The position numbers and the translations under genes were made by a program. The notes beneath the pieces were generated by a model. The model was not told the DNA's origin. It saw only the letters and a program-made list of their open reading frames with translations, and ran no database searches. Shown piece by piece: positions 53,972 to 62,773 of a DNA stretch of 64,000 nucleotides (position 1 is its first letter; each line of letters starts with the position of its first letter). The stretch comes from Carnobacterium_B sp040274945 (GTDB lineage Bacteria; Bacillota; Bacilli; Lactobacillales; Carnobacteriaceae): positions 1 through 64,000 of the forward strand of contig NZ_JBEMAR010000012.1 in the NCBI RefSeq assembly GCF_040274945.1, given 5' to 3'.

Positions 53972-54409
53972 CTATTCTTTTAACTGAATCCCTCTTGGCT
54001 CTATGCTAGTTGAAAAAACAATCTGTGTATAAGTTTTTCCAAACTGCTGTAATTCACCGATAAACCCATCCAGCTCAACTGTAGATGGAAAAGCTACTTT
54101 TAAAAGCATGGAGTACTCTCCGGTTACACAATTGCATTCAAGAATATTAGGACATGCTTTTACAAATGGATAAAATGTTGGTTTTTGCTTAGGGCTCAAT
54201 TCCAAATTGATGAACGCAGTAATATGATAACCTAACTTATGTAAATTTATTTGAGCTGAATAGCCTGTAATAATCCCTTCATTCTCTAAACGAGCAATCC
54301 GTGCAGAGACGGCTGGAGAGGATAAAAATGTTTCAGCAGCAATCTCTTTTAATGATGCTCGTGCATTATCTCCCAATAATTGAATAATCTGTTTATCAAT
54401 ACTATCCAT
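53972..54409 (-). CDS. Lrp/AsnC-family regulator
   Basis: 145 aa. Helix-turn-helix at residues 4-50 (KQIIQLLGDNARASLKEIAAETFLSSPAVSARIARLENEGII), then an RAM/ACT-like sensing domain with CVTGEYSMLLKVAFPS. Binds amino acids and forms octamers in the family. Divergent from aspA with 262 bases between, so it is the likely regulator of aspartase. Its promoter TTGAAA-16-TATAAT is at 54449-54476. Confidence 0.88.
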   Translation of the reverse strand: MDSIDKQIIQLLGDNARASLKEIAAETFLSSPAVSARIARLENEGIITGYSAQINLHKLGYHITAFINLELSPKQKPTFYPFVKACPNILECNCVTGEYSMLLKVAFPSTVELDGFIGELQQFGKTYTQIVFSTSIEPRGIQLKE

Positions 54410-54448
54410 TTTATCCCATCCTTTTCTTAAGATTTTCTTTCTATTTAG

Positions 54449-54476
54449 ATTATACAGATTGGGGTAGACATTTCAA
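54449..54476 (-). promoter_or_regulatory. promoter of the Lrp-family gene
   Basis: TTGAAA (54471-54476), spacer 16, perfect TATAAT (54449-54454). The rest of 54477-54671 holds no gene; no clear aspA promoter was found. Confidence 0.75.
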
Positions 54477-54671
54477 ACATAAAAAACTTTACGCTTAATA
54501 AAACAAAGTTTAATCAGTCAAATATCGTATTATCTAATTTAAAACACACCTATACCAATCATTTGTTTTTTCTTATTCTTTGGCTATTTACTCCTCGGTT
54601 CCAGCATGGTATCTTTTAAAAATAGATTTTTACAAAAGTCTTTTACCCTACATTTGAGGAGTGTGACAGAA

Positions 54672-56093
54672 ATGAATACACGAATAGAATTTGACTCAAT
54701 CGGCAGCTTACCCATTCCAAATGAAGCTTATTACGGAGTACAATCTCTAAGAGCAAAAAATAATTTTTCCTTATCTGGTGAAATGCTGCATCCTATCCTC
54801 ATAAAAAAATTAGCACTCATAAAAAAAATAGCTGCACTCACTAATTATCAAGAAAAAAACCTATCCGCTTCAATTGCAGAAGCTATCTGTAAAGCAAGTG
54901 ATGAAATTATTGCGGGACACTTTCAAGATGATTTTATTGTTGATGCTATTCAAGGAGGTGCCGGAACTTCAGCAAATATGAATATGAATGAAGTTATTGC
55001 ACACCGTGCCAGTGAAATTCTTGGAGGAACAAAAGAAACTTATGAACTGGTACACCCTAATGATCACGTGAACTGTTCTCAATCAACGAATGATGTTTTT
55101 CCAACAGCCGGAAAGCTAACGGTCTTAGAACTGCTGCCACAACTCATCTCAACTCTTACCTCGTTAGAAAAAACATTGGAGCGAAAAGCAACAGAATTTT
55201 CAAACGTTATCAAAATGGGAAGAACGCAATTGCAAGATGCTGTACCTACAACTTTAGGACGTTCTTTCAAAGCCTATCAATCCGCTGTTCAACGTGACAT
55301 TCAACAGTTAACTATGATAACAAGTGAGATGTATACTCTTAACATTGGCGCTACAGCTATTGGAAATAGCATTAATGCCTCCGCAGGTTATTCAGCGACC
55401 ATTGCAAAAAATCTTGCCCATGAACTGAAACTGCCCTTACAGCAAGCTGATGATCTATACGATGCTACTCAAAACGTTGATGGATTCGTTCGTGTTTCAG
55501 GAGTTGTAAAAACAGCCGCTATTACTCTCTCCAAGATGTGCAATGATCTTCGTTTATTGTCTAGTGGCCCAAAAACTGGTTTCGGAGAAATCAATTTACC
55601 CGCGATGCAAAATGGATCTTCAATCATGCCTGGAAAAGTTAATCCAGTTATTCCAGAAGTCGTCTCTCAAGTAGCTTTTCAAATTATAGGAAATGATCTT
55701 ACGATTACAATGGCTGCCGAATCTGGTCAACTTGAACTAAATCCATTCGAACCTATTATTTTCCGGAATCTTTTTAGTTCTATAGAATTACTGACAAATG
55801 CTGTGATGACCTTAACGGATAACTGCATTATTGGCATTACTGTCAATGAAGAACACTGTCGGAATCAAGTTGAACAAAGCCCCGGAATCGTTACCGCTCT
55901 TTGTCCTTTGATCGGTTATCAAAAAGCAAGTGAACTAGCAAAAGAATCCTTGCAAACTGGACGTTCCATTCGCCATATTCTTCTTGAAAAGAATTGGTTG
56001 CCCACAGAAAAAGTTAATGAACTTCTTGATTTAGAAAAATTAGCTAAAGGTATTGTTTCGTCAAACCACACATCTGTTTCTGTGTTAGCATAA
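54672..56093 (+). CDS. aspA: aspartate ammonia-lyase
   Basis: 473 aa, fumarase/aspartase superfamily: NEAYYGVQSLRAKNNF, VNCSQSTNDVFPTAGK, GRTQLQDAVPTTLG and the lyase signature NGSSIMPGKVNP, whose Ser is the catalytic base. Splits aspartate to fumarate and ammonia. The KVNPVIPE context and aspartase-like N terminus favour AspA over fumarase. Start ATG 54672 with GAGGAG upstream; the open frame from 54606 has no site. Next to an Lrp-type regulator and an amino-acid oxidoreductase. Confidence 0.9.
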   Translation: MNTRIEFDSIGSLPIPNEAYYGVQSLRAKNNFSLSGEMLHPILIKKLALIKKIAALTNYQEKNLSASIAEAICKASDEIIAGHFQDDFIVDAIQGGAGTSANMNMNEVIAHRASEILGGTKETYELVHPNDHVNCSQSTNDVFPTAGKLTVLELLPQLISTLTSLEKTLERKATEFSNVIKMGRTQLQDAVPTTLGRSFKAYQSAVQRDIQQLTMITSEMYTLNIGATAIGNSINASAGYSATIAKNLAHELKLPLQQADDLYDATQNVDGFVRVSGVVKTAAITLSKMCNDLRLLSSGPKTGFGEINLPAMQNGSSIMPGKVNPVIPEVVSQVAFQIIGNDLTITMAAESGQLELNPFEPIIFRNLFSSIELLTNAVMTLTDNCIIGITVNEEHCRNQVEQSPGIVTALCPLIGYQKASELAKESLQTGRSIRHILLEKNWLPTEKVNELLDLEKLAKGIVSSNHTSVSVLA

Positions 56094-56229
56094 GTACTTT
56101 GACAGATGTGTAAGAATTGACTACTTTTTCATAGTAAACGATAAGTTTTTTCATTCTTTTAGTAAATCTCATGTATAAAAATCATTATTTGTTTTATACT
56201 TATCCATGTTACGATTCTTTTTATTGGTC

Positions 56230-56258
56230 TTGGACAATTGATCCTAGAGTAATATAAA
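56230..56258 (+). promoter_or_regulatory. promoter of the FAD oxidoreductase gene
   Basis: TTGGAC (56230-56235) and TATAAA (56253-56258), spacer 17. Bases 56094-56229 show no gene and no clear aspA terminator. Confidence 0.6.
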
Positions 56259-56376
56259 GAATTTTTTTATGCACATACCTAAAGTAATATTGTGATAAAA
56301 GGTAGTTCATGGAACACTAGCGCTTTGTTATTTACGAATAAATACATGTAGTTGTAGATGAAAAGGATGAGGATCA

Positions 56377-57525
56377 ATGACACAACGTAAACGAATTGCA
56401 ATTATTGGCGGTGGTATCGTAGGAGCGACCGCTGCATTTTACCTTAGTCAAAAAAATTATGAATTAGCTCTTTATGATGATGGTGTAGGACAAGCCACTT
56501 CTGCTGCTGCTGGAATCATATGCCCTTGGCTATCTCAACGACGCAATAAAGAATGGTACCAATTAGCTTCAAAAGGCGCCGCTTTTTATCCACAACTTAT
56601 GGATGATTTGGACGAATCGCTTACTCATTCCGATATCTATCAACAAGTAGGTGCTTTAGTCTTTAAAAAAAATCTTGGTTTATTAAAAAAGTTAGAAAAA
56701 ACAGCGCTCAAACGTTTAGAAACTGCTCCGGAGATTGGGGAATTGGCTCTTCTATCTCCAAAGGAAATCAAAGCTAAGTTCCCATTATATGACTCTGAAG
56801 AATCTGCTTTATTTGCTTCAGGTGGTGTGCGAGTAGATGGCTCTTTATTGACAGAAAGACTGATCGATCAAGCTAAATCTAATGGTCTTCGCTATTATTC
56901 AGAAAAAGTCACTCTCTCTTCTCCAAACTCAAATGAGTATGTTATCCATACGAATATCCATGCTAAAACGTATGATACAGTTGTTTTAGCAGTTGGTGCC
57001 TGGTTACCCGAATTATTGGCCCCACTTGGTTTAGACGTTGATATTCGCCCACAAAAAGGACAATTAGTTCAACTTCACTTACAAGAAGAGATGTCAAACT
57101 GGCCTGTTATCATGCCTGATGGTGAAAAAGATATCATACCTTTCGCAAATGGAAAAATCATTGTAGGAGCTACTCATGAAAATGATGGCGGATATGATTT
57201 AACACCTACTAAAGAAAAGTTAGAGGTCATGCTAGAAGAAGCGATAGAACTCGCTCCTGGATTAAAGAATGCCACCATTACAGGAATCCGCGTAGGGACA
57301 AGAGCATACACATCTGACTTCGCACCTTTTTTTGGCGTTATTCCAGAGTACCCTAACCTTTTTACAGCTAGTGGTTTAGGATCTTCAGGGTTAACTTCTG
57401 GACCTTTGATCGGGTACATGTTAAGCCAGCTTATCTCAGGTGAAGCTACTGACTTACCACTCTCTAATTATCCAGTTGATCAATACATTAAAGAAATGAA
57501 CAATAAAAATAAGGACTTGAGATAA
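56377..57525 (+). CDS. FAD-dependent oxidoreductase, DadA/glycine oxidase type
   Basis: 382 aa. Dinucleotide-binding IAIIGGGIVGATAAFYL (7-23), GIICPWLSQRRN, RPQKGQLVQLHL and C-terminal TASGLGSSGLTSGPLIGYMLS are of the D-amino acid dehydrogenase / glycine oxidase family. Oxidises an amine or D-amino acid; the substrate cannot be told from sequence. AGGATGAGGATCA precedes the ATG. The terminator begins inside its last codons. Confidence 0.82.
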   Translation: MTQRKRIAIIGGGIVGATAAFYLSQKNYELALYDDGVGQATSAAAGIICPWLSQRRNKEWYQLASKGAAFYPQLMDDLDESLTHSDIYQQVGALVFKKNLGLLKKLEKTALKRLETAPEIGELALLSPKEIKAKFPLYDSEESALFASGGVRVDGSLLTERLIDQAKSNGLRYYSEKVTLSSPNSNEYVIHTNIHAKTYDTVVLAVGAWLPELLAPLGLDVDIRPQKGQLVQLHLQEEMSNWPVIMPDGEKDIIPFANGKIIVGATHENDGGYDLTPTKEKLEVMLEEAIELAPGLKNATITGIRVGTRAYTSDFAPFFGVIPEYPNLFTASGLGSSGLTSGPLIGYMLSQLISGEATDLPLSNYPVDQYIKEMNNKNKDLR

Positions 57526-57545
57526 GTATCTCAAATCCTTATTTT
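57508..57545. terminator. bidirectional terminator overlapping the oxidoreductase stop
   Basis: AAATAAGGA, TTGAGAT with ATCTCAA, TCCTTATTT around AAGT, with T6 after. It includes the last codons of the oxidoreductase gene and serves the convergent lipoprotein gene. Confidence 0.9.
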
Positions 57546-57552
57546 TTCGTAT

Positions 57553-58398
57553 TTAAATAGTAGAATCTGTTCCAGTGAAGACAGAATATTCACCTGTTAA
57601 TGGATCCATTTTTTTCAACTCTTTTGTTGCTAGATCGTATTCGAACATGCCCACCATATTTGAGATCCCTACTCCATCTACCTCATGTGAATGACGAATT
57701 TCAATTGTATAAATTTGTTCAGATGTTTTCGTTGCATAAAACTGGTTATCTTCTGGCGATATCCCAGTAATTGAAACGACTTCATTTAACACTGCATTCA
57801 GTTCTTCTTCAGGTGTCGGTGTTGCTTCAGTTGTTTCTTGACTAGCCTTATCTGCTGCTTCCTTTGCTGCTGCGTCTTTTTCTGTTAACCAACTACCGAT
57901 TTCATCATCTGAAGCAGTTTTGATATCTTTACCTGTAGCTGTTGAAAATTCTTCAGCAGCTAAATCAGAAGTTCGTTCTGTTTTATAAGTAGAATTTTCA
58001 ATAAGCGCTGTAGCTTCATCTGCTTTAGCTTTTTGGGCTTGAGCAAGCGTTATGTCTTCTTTTAAACTTGTAGCTTTTGTTTCGATATCATTGTACTCAG
58101 ACAAGTCATTTTGTAGCAATAGGCCAATTGTCCCGGCAGCTTCATCATATTTTTCAGCATCATACTGAGCTAATCCATCTGTGTACATTTTATTATAGGT
58201 TTCTTGTAACGAAACTTCTTCTGTTGATGAATCTGTTGCTTGTGAGGATGATGACTCGGATACAGTTGATTCCGATACAACAGACTCTGATTGTGTTGCT
58301 TCAGAAGTTGCTCCTTCATTTTCATTATTTGTTCCACAAGCACTTAATGCCACCATACTTAAAGAGATGATTAATAGACGACTCCAATTTTTTTTCAT
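57553..58398 (-). CDS. lipoprotein of unknown function
   Basis: 281 aa. Signal peptide with lipobox LSAC (Cys21), a Ser/Thr/Glu-rich spacer (about 26-63, many SES and SST units) that should span the wall, then a helical region resembling a TPR-like repeat (LAQYDAEKYDEAAGTIGLLLQ) and Ala/Lys-rich coiled segment, and a C-terminal beta-domain (VVSITGISPEDNQFYATKTSEQIYTIEIRH). I cannot assign a function. Single gene, divergent from mscL. Confidence 0.75.
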   Translation of the reverse strand: MKKNWSRLLIISLSMVALSACGTNNENEGATSEATQSESVVSESTVSESSSSQATDSSTEEVSLQETYNKMYTDGLAQYDAEKYDEAAGTIGLLLQNDLSEYNDIETKATSLKEDITLAQAQKAKADEATALIENSTYKTERTSDLAAEEFSTATGKDIKTASDDEIGSWLTEKDAAAKEAADKASQETTEATPTPEEELNAVLNEVVSITGISPEDNQFYATKTSEQIYTIEIRHSHEVDGVGISNMVGMFEYDLATKELKKMDPLTGEYSVFTGTDSTI

Positions 58399-58636
58399 GT
58401 CTTTTCCTCCTTGTAAAACTATTTCTTACCATTATTATACCCTATTTCATCTAACTCCTCATTCATTTCAAATAATTTAGTGAAAGTTTATCGTTTAAGC
58501 GTTATTTCATTTGATATTATGAAGTGTTTCGCATGACAGTAGACAATAAAACAGACATTCTGTTATAGTTAAATGAATGAACAGAATGTTTGAATTCAAA
58601 AAAATGTTTATTTTATCCTTATATGGAGGTGAAAAC

Positions 58637-59044
58637 ATGAAAAAATTTATGGACGAATTTAAAGCATTTGCTTTCAAAGGAAATGTTCTTGATTTAGCCG
58701 TCGGTGTTGTTATCGGTTCTGCCTTTACAGCCATTGTTACTGCTCTTGTCAATTTTATTATTATGCCTTTTGTGGGGATTTTAACCGGTGGAACGGATAT
58801 CCAAAATCTATCCATCGAAGTTGGTGGTGCTAAGTTAGAATATGGTGCTTTCTTGCAAGCAGTTGTGGATTTCATTCTAATTGCACTTGTTATTTTTATC
58901 TTTATTAAACTCATTAATAATGCTGCAAATAAATTTAAAAAAGCCGAAGAAGTTGTTGATGAAGTTGAAATTCCGGTAGCGGAACAATACCTTAAAGAAA
59001 TTCGCGATTTATTGGCAGAAGATAAAAAAAATCGTAACAGCTAG
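58637..59044 (+). CDS. mscL: large-conductance mechanosensitive channel
   Basis: 135 aa, typical size. N-terminal MKKFMDEFKAFAFKGNVLDLAVGVVIGSAFTAIV is the amphipathic helix plus pore helix with its small-residue packing; a second membrane segment (FILIALVIFIFIKLIN) and a charged C-terminal bundle follow. Opens under membrane tension as an osmotic valve. Start ATG 58637 with GGAGGTG 8 bases upstream; the longer frame has no site. Confidence 0.96.
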   Translation: MKKFMDEFKAFAFKGNVLDLAVGVVIGSAFTAIVTALVNFIIMPFVGILTGGTDIQNLSIEVGGAKLEYGAFLQAVVDFILIALVIFIFIKLINNAANKFKKAEEVVDEVEIPVAEQYLKEIRDLLAEDKKNRNS

Positions 59045-59084
59045 GTTTCAGGTAATAGCTTAGCAATTAAGCACTAATAGCATT

Positions 59085-59142
59085 AAAAAGCATTTGCTCT
59101 CCTCTGGAAGACTATTCCATGAAGAGAGCAAATGCTTTTTTT
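59085..59142. terminator. bidirectional terminator mscL / rsmI
   Basis: AAAAAGCATTTGCTCT pairs with AGAGCAAATGCTTTTT; an inner TGGAA/TTCCA hairpin fills the loop. Confidence 0.92.
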
Positions 59143-59159
59143 AAATTATTTTTTAAACT

Positions 59160-60038
59160 CTAAAATTCATGAAAAGCTGCATAGACTTCTTGTTTTTTTA
59201 ACCCTCGTAGTTTAGCAACTTCTTTAATGGCATCTTTACTAGTAAAATCTCTGTCGTTTATCATTGCATCAACATGCTCTTTTAGTGATAAAATTTCCCA
59301 ACTAGTGTCTTCTTCTGCTAAAAGAGTCCCTTCACTATTGCCTTCAATAATCAAACAAAATTCGCCTCTAATTTCATTCGACATAGACCATTCAATCGCT
59401 TCTTCAATCGTTCCTCTTATAAATTCTTCATAGCGTTTCGTTAATTCACGGCAACAAACGATACGACGATTCATTCCAAAAACGGTTGACATGTTTTTCA
59501 AAACTTCTTTTAAACGGTGTGGCGATTCATATAAGATAATCGTTTCAGGTCGATGGTTCAACTCTTCTAAAGCAACGAGTTGATCTTTTTTCTTACGCGG
59601 TAAAAAGCCAAAGAAATAAAACGGCTGAGGACTTATCCCAGAAGCAATCAATGCTGTTAGTCCAGCATTTGCTCCGGGCAAAGGAATAACTGGAATACCA
59701 GCTTGGATACAGGCTACTACTAATTCATGACCAGGATCACTAATAGAAGGCATTCCTGCATCACTTACTTGTGCAATTGTCATTCCTGTTTCTAATTTTT
59801 CAATCAGTTGATAAATTCTTTCTTGTGTATTGTGCTCATGAAAACTGATTTGAGGTGTTTTTATTTCATAGTGATTCAACAGCTTTTGTGTTGTACGCGT
59901 ATCTTCAGAAGCAATCAAATCTACTTCTTTTAACAATCTTACTCCTCTAAACGTCATATCTTCCAAATTGCCAATAGGCGTAGGGATAAGGTATAAACTT
60001 CCGCCTTGAGATTGCTCAAAACTCTTTTGACTCTGCAT
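59160..60038 (-). CDS. rsmI: 16S rRNA (cytidine(1402)-2'-O)-methyltransferase
   Basis: 292 aa, tetrapyrrole-methylase fold: LYLIPTPIGNLEDMTFRGV, SDAGMPSISDPGHELV, IPLPGANAGLTALIASG and ESPHRLKEVL. Methylates the ribose of C1402 at the ribosomal decoding centre. The ATG at 60036-60038 has AAGGAAGG 8 bases upstream and is preferred over a GTG three codons earlier. Overlaps the GIY-YIG gene by 23 bases, so co-translated with it. Confidence 0.93.
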   Translation of the reverse strand: MQSQKSFEQSQGGSLYLIPTPIGNLEDMTFRGVRLLKEVDLIASEDTRTTQKLLNHYEIKTPQISFHEHNTQERIYQLIEKLETGMTIAQVSDAGMPSISDPGHELVVACIQAGIPVIPLPGANAGLTALIASGISPQPFYFFGFLPRKKKDQLVALEELNHRPETIILYESPHRLKEVLKNMSTVFGMNRRIVCCRELTKRYEEFIRGTIEEAIEWSMSNEIRGEFCLIIEGNSEGTLLAEEDTSWEILSLKEHVDAMINDRDFTSKDAIKEVAKLRGLKKQEVYAAFHEF

Positions 60039-60372
60039 TTTTTTCACCTTCCTTTACGTTCATTTTCTCCATATTTAATAAACAAGGATTTGTTAATTCA
60101 ACTGGAAACGTAATTCCTTGATTGATCAAATAAGTGAGTTTGTTTTTTCGAGTTTGCTTTTTAAAAGCATATTCTGCTTTTGTCGCTTCACTTCTAGAAT
60201 AGTACCCTTCTGCGTAAATCATTTTTACCGGTCTTCTCGTTTGTGGCTTCGTATACTTAGCCCCAATACCTTGATTGTGCTCTAATTCTCTTCTCTCAAG
60301 ATCTGTCGTATACCCGCCATACAAACTTCCATCTTGACAATATAAGACATAAAAATAACTAACGGATTCCAT
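60016..60372 (-). CDS. GIY-YIG endonuclease-like protein (YazA/UPF0213)
   Basis: 118 aa. YFYVLYCQDGSLYGGYTTDLERRELEHNQGIGAKYT carries the GIY-YIG-type strands (LYGGYT) and catalytic Arg. Its cellular role is unknown. Start ATG 60370-60372 inside the end of trmN6; the open frame starts four codons earlier. Between trmN6 and rsmI, as in Bacillus (yabB-yazA-yabC). Confidence 0.88.
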   Translation of the reverse strand: MESVSYFYVLYCQDGSLYGGYTTDLERRELEHNQGIGAKYTKPQTRRPVKMIYAEGYYSRSEATKAEYAFKKQTRKNKLTYLINQGITFPVELTNPCLLNMEKMNVKEGEKNAESKEF

Positions 60373-61111
60373 GCAGCATCGCACTCACTTCTGGTAGATA
60401 ATTGTTGTCCTCACTATATACAAATAACGGAGGTAAAACACGAAACCCTGTATCTTTCCCATCTTTTATCCCTTCGATCAGCAATGTATTGGCTTCTTTC
60501 CCAACTTTAGGGTAGACCAAACGCATCTTTTTGGGAGCAATTCGGTGTTTTTTCATCGTTTCCAAGATTTCAATTAACCGATCAGGACGATGGACAAAGT
60601 AAGCTTTACCATTCATTTTTAATAGATCGCTCGAAACTTTCATAACCTCATCTAAATTTGTATGCAACTCATGTCTGGCAATAGCTAAATGAGAATTAGG
60701 ATTTTTTATACTTTTTTCTCCCACAGCAAAGTATGGCGGGTTACACGTCACTGTATCCACAGTATCTTTTTGAATCCACTTGGTTGCGTCACTTAAATCT
60801 CCATGTAGAATAGAAACTTGGTTCTCTAGTTCATTTAATTGGATCGTTCTTTTTGCCATGCTAACCAGTCTTTCTTGTATTTCAATTCCAATAATCGGAC
60901 TACTTGTTTTTTGACTGAGCAACAAGCCAACAACTCCATTGCCTGCACATAAATCAACCACTTTGGCACGATTGTGCTTAGCAGGTTGAGCAAAATCTGC
61001 TAACAATACTGCATCTAATGAAAACGAAAAGACTGATGGGCTCTGGATGATGGATAAGTTATGACTGAGCAACTGATCCATCCGTTCATCACCTTGTAAC
61101 CACTGATTCAC
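60359..61111 (-). CDS. trmN6: tRNA1(Val) (adenine(37)-N6)-methyltransferase (YabB)
   Basis: 250 aa. SAM motif VDLCAGNGVVGLLLS and the adenine N6-methylase motif CNPPYF. The N terminus GDERMDQLLSHNLSIIQSPSVFSFSLDAVLL is typical of YabB/TrmN6. The start GTG (61109-61111) has AAGGAAG 8-9 bases upstream and gives a normal N terminus; an ATG eight codons earlier lacks a site. First gene of the trmN6-yazA-rsmI operon. Confidence 0.88.
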   Translation of the reverse strand: MNQWLQGDERMDQLLSHNLSIIQSPSVFSFSLDAVLLADFAQPAKHNRAKVVDLCAGNGVVGLLLSQKTSSPIIGIEIQERLVSMAKRTIQLNELENQVSILHGDLSDATKWIQKDTVDTVTCNPPYFAVGEKSIKNPNSHLAIARHELHTNLDEVMKVSSDLLKMNGKAYFVHRPDRLIEILETMKKHRIAPKKMRLVYPKVGKEANTLLIEGIKDGKDTGFRVLPPLFVYSEDNNYLPEVSAMLHGIR

Positions 61112-61201
61112 TATGACACTTCCTTCAATTATCATCGTTTTGACTATATAGTATGGTGTATTCCCTAATAGGTTTTAAATAATCTTCTATTTATGACTCG
61201 T

Positions 61202-62188
61202 TTATTCTTCAATTTTCAAGATAATTTTTCCTGTATTTTTACTTTCTTCCATATAACGATGAGCTTTAGCTACATCCTCAAGCATAAAAGCAATATCTAC
61301 AATAGGTTTGATTAATTCTTTTTCAAAATATGGCATAACTTTTCCAATGAATTCATTGGTTAACTGAGCTTTATACTCATCGCTTCTTGGTGTTAGCAAC
61401 GTACCTTTTAAGGTAATCCGTTTTTGTAATAACATACCTAAATTGACATTTTCGACTATTGCTCCACCTAATACGCCAATAACAATCCAACGTCCTTCGA
61501 TCTTTATGCTGTTGAAATTCTTTTCCCAGTAAGAAGCACCAATGAAGTCTAGTATCAAATCAACACCTTTTTGTTCAGTGTAGTCTAATACCACTTGATC
61601 AAACTCTTCTTCTTTATAATTGATTAGTATATCTGCGCCCAGTTCCTTACAAAATTGCAATTTCTCATCTGAACCTGCAGTAACAATGACCCGTGCTTTT
61701 GTCATTTTTTTTGCCAACTGAATAGCTGCTGTTCCTACACCACTTGCTCCCGCATGAATCAAAACGGTTTCTTCTGGTTTTAAATTTCCTAACCAATAAA
61801 GGGTTTGATAGGCAGTTAGAAAAACTTCTGGAATAGCTGCCGCTGCTTCATAGTTCATGTTATCCGGTATAATAATGGCACGATCTGAAGGCATTACTAC
61901 ATACTCTGCATAACCACCATGATTCACTAGTCCTGCAACGCGTGTTCCAGGAACCAGTTCTTTATGATCTACGCTATTATTTTCAACTACAACTCCTGCA
62001 ACTTCCACTCCTAATATTGGGTAAGGCTTAGATAATTGCTTATTTTCACGTGTCATGATATCGGTTCTATTTATAGCACTTGCTTTAACTTTAACTAACA
62101 GCTGACCTTCTTTGGCTTCTGGAACTGGTTTTTCTTGGATCTCTAATGCTTCACTATCACCTGGTTTTTTAATGGATACAGCTTTCAT
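61202..62188 (-). CDS. zinc-free MDR oxidoreductase, quinone reductase type
   Basis: 328 aa medium-chain dehydrogenase: N-terminal GroES-like KAVSIKKPGDSEALEIQEKPVP, LGVEVAGVV, then the NADPH-binding IHAGASGVGTAAIQLAKK. No structural zinc Cys cluster, so a quinone oxidoreductase or enoyl reductase. Start ATG 62186-62188 with AGGAGG 9 bases upstream; an ATG three codons earlier is only 2 bases from it. It interrupts the usual yabA-yabB adjacency. Confidence 0.85.
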   Translation of the reverse strand: MKAVSIKKPGDSEALEIQEKPVPEAKEGQLLVKVKASAINRTDIMTRENKQLSKPYPILGVEVAGVVVENNSVDHKELVPGTRVAGLVNHGGYAEYVVMPSDRAIIIPDNMNYEAAAAIPEVFLTAYQTLYWLGNLKPEETVLIHAGASGVGTAAIQLAKKMTKARVIVTAGSDEKLQFCKELGADILINYKEEEFDQVVLDYTEQKGVDLILDFIGASYWEKNFNSIKIEGRWIVIGVLGGAIVENVNLGMLLQKRITLKGTLLTPRSDEYKAQLTNEFIGKVMPYFEKELIKPIVDIAFMLEDVAKAHRYMEESKNTGKIILKIEE

Positions 62189-62316
62189 TATATGCATTTC
62201 CTCCTTAGTTTTCAGCTAATTTCACTATAACATGCAACAGTTGTCTTTTCTACGAACCTTCTTTAACTACTCATCCACTAAACTAACGGCTGTATGATCA
62301 AAATCGAGGATAAACA

Positions 62317-62362
62317 CAAAAAACTTGTAGCCATTTCATCCATACGGTTACAAGTCTTTTTT
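62317..62362 (-). terminator. yabA terminator
   Basis: AAAAACTTGTA and CC pair with GG, TACAAG and TTTTTT with one bulged base; it ends the holB-yabA transcript ahead of the oxidoreductase gene. Confidence 0.85.
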
Positions 62363-62375
62363 ATTCAGTTCGCGA

Positions 62376-62720
62376 TTATCTTCTTTCGCCATAAATAACA
62401 TCTAAACAAAAAGCGCAAGGCTCATCATTTACTCTTCTTGAACCATAGAATACATTACACACATGAAATCCATCTTCATATAATTTTTCAAGATTTAAAC
62501 GCGATTTACTCATTTCTGGTTCTACAACTTCCTCATCTGATCGTTGCAGCTTTTCAAGATCACTTAACCGGTCTCTCAAGTGTTGATTTTCAATACGAAG
62601 AGTAGCATTCTCTTCGACCAATGTTTCAACCTCTTTTTTGATTTTAGAAATTTGATGAAGAGTAGTATCCGTATCAAGTTCTATTTGAGTAAAACTATCA
62701 TATAAAGTTTTTTTGTCCAT
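62376..62720 (-). CDS. yabA: replication initiation control protein YabA
   Basis: 114 aa. A long N-terminal coiled coil (residues 8-62) forms the tetramer bundle; the C-terminal zinc module has FHVCNVFYG (His86, Cys88) and CAFC (Cys102, Cys105). Binds DnaA and the DnaN clamp to prevent over-initiation. Directly after holB with a 53-base gap; the PSP1-type ricT gene usually between them is missing. Confidence 0.95.
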   Translation of the reverse strand: MDKKTLYDSFTQIELDTDTTLHQISKIKKEVETLVEENATLRIENQHLRDRLSDLEKLQRSDEEVVEPEMSKSRLNLEKLYEDGFHVCNVFYGSRRVNDEPCAFCLDVIYGERR

Positions 62721-62773
62721 CCATTTTCACCCACTCTTTGCTATGATCATCGTTTTAGTCATCTTTATACCTT

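Noticed and set aside
58077..58914. Long antisense frames over the lipoprotein and mscL genes
   Set aside because: Shadows of biased Ser/Glu and hydrophobic coding on the other strand.
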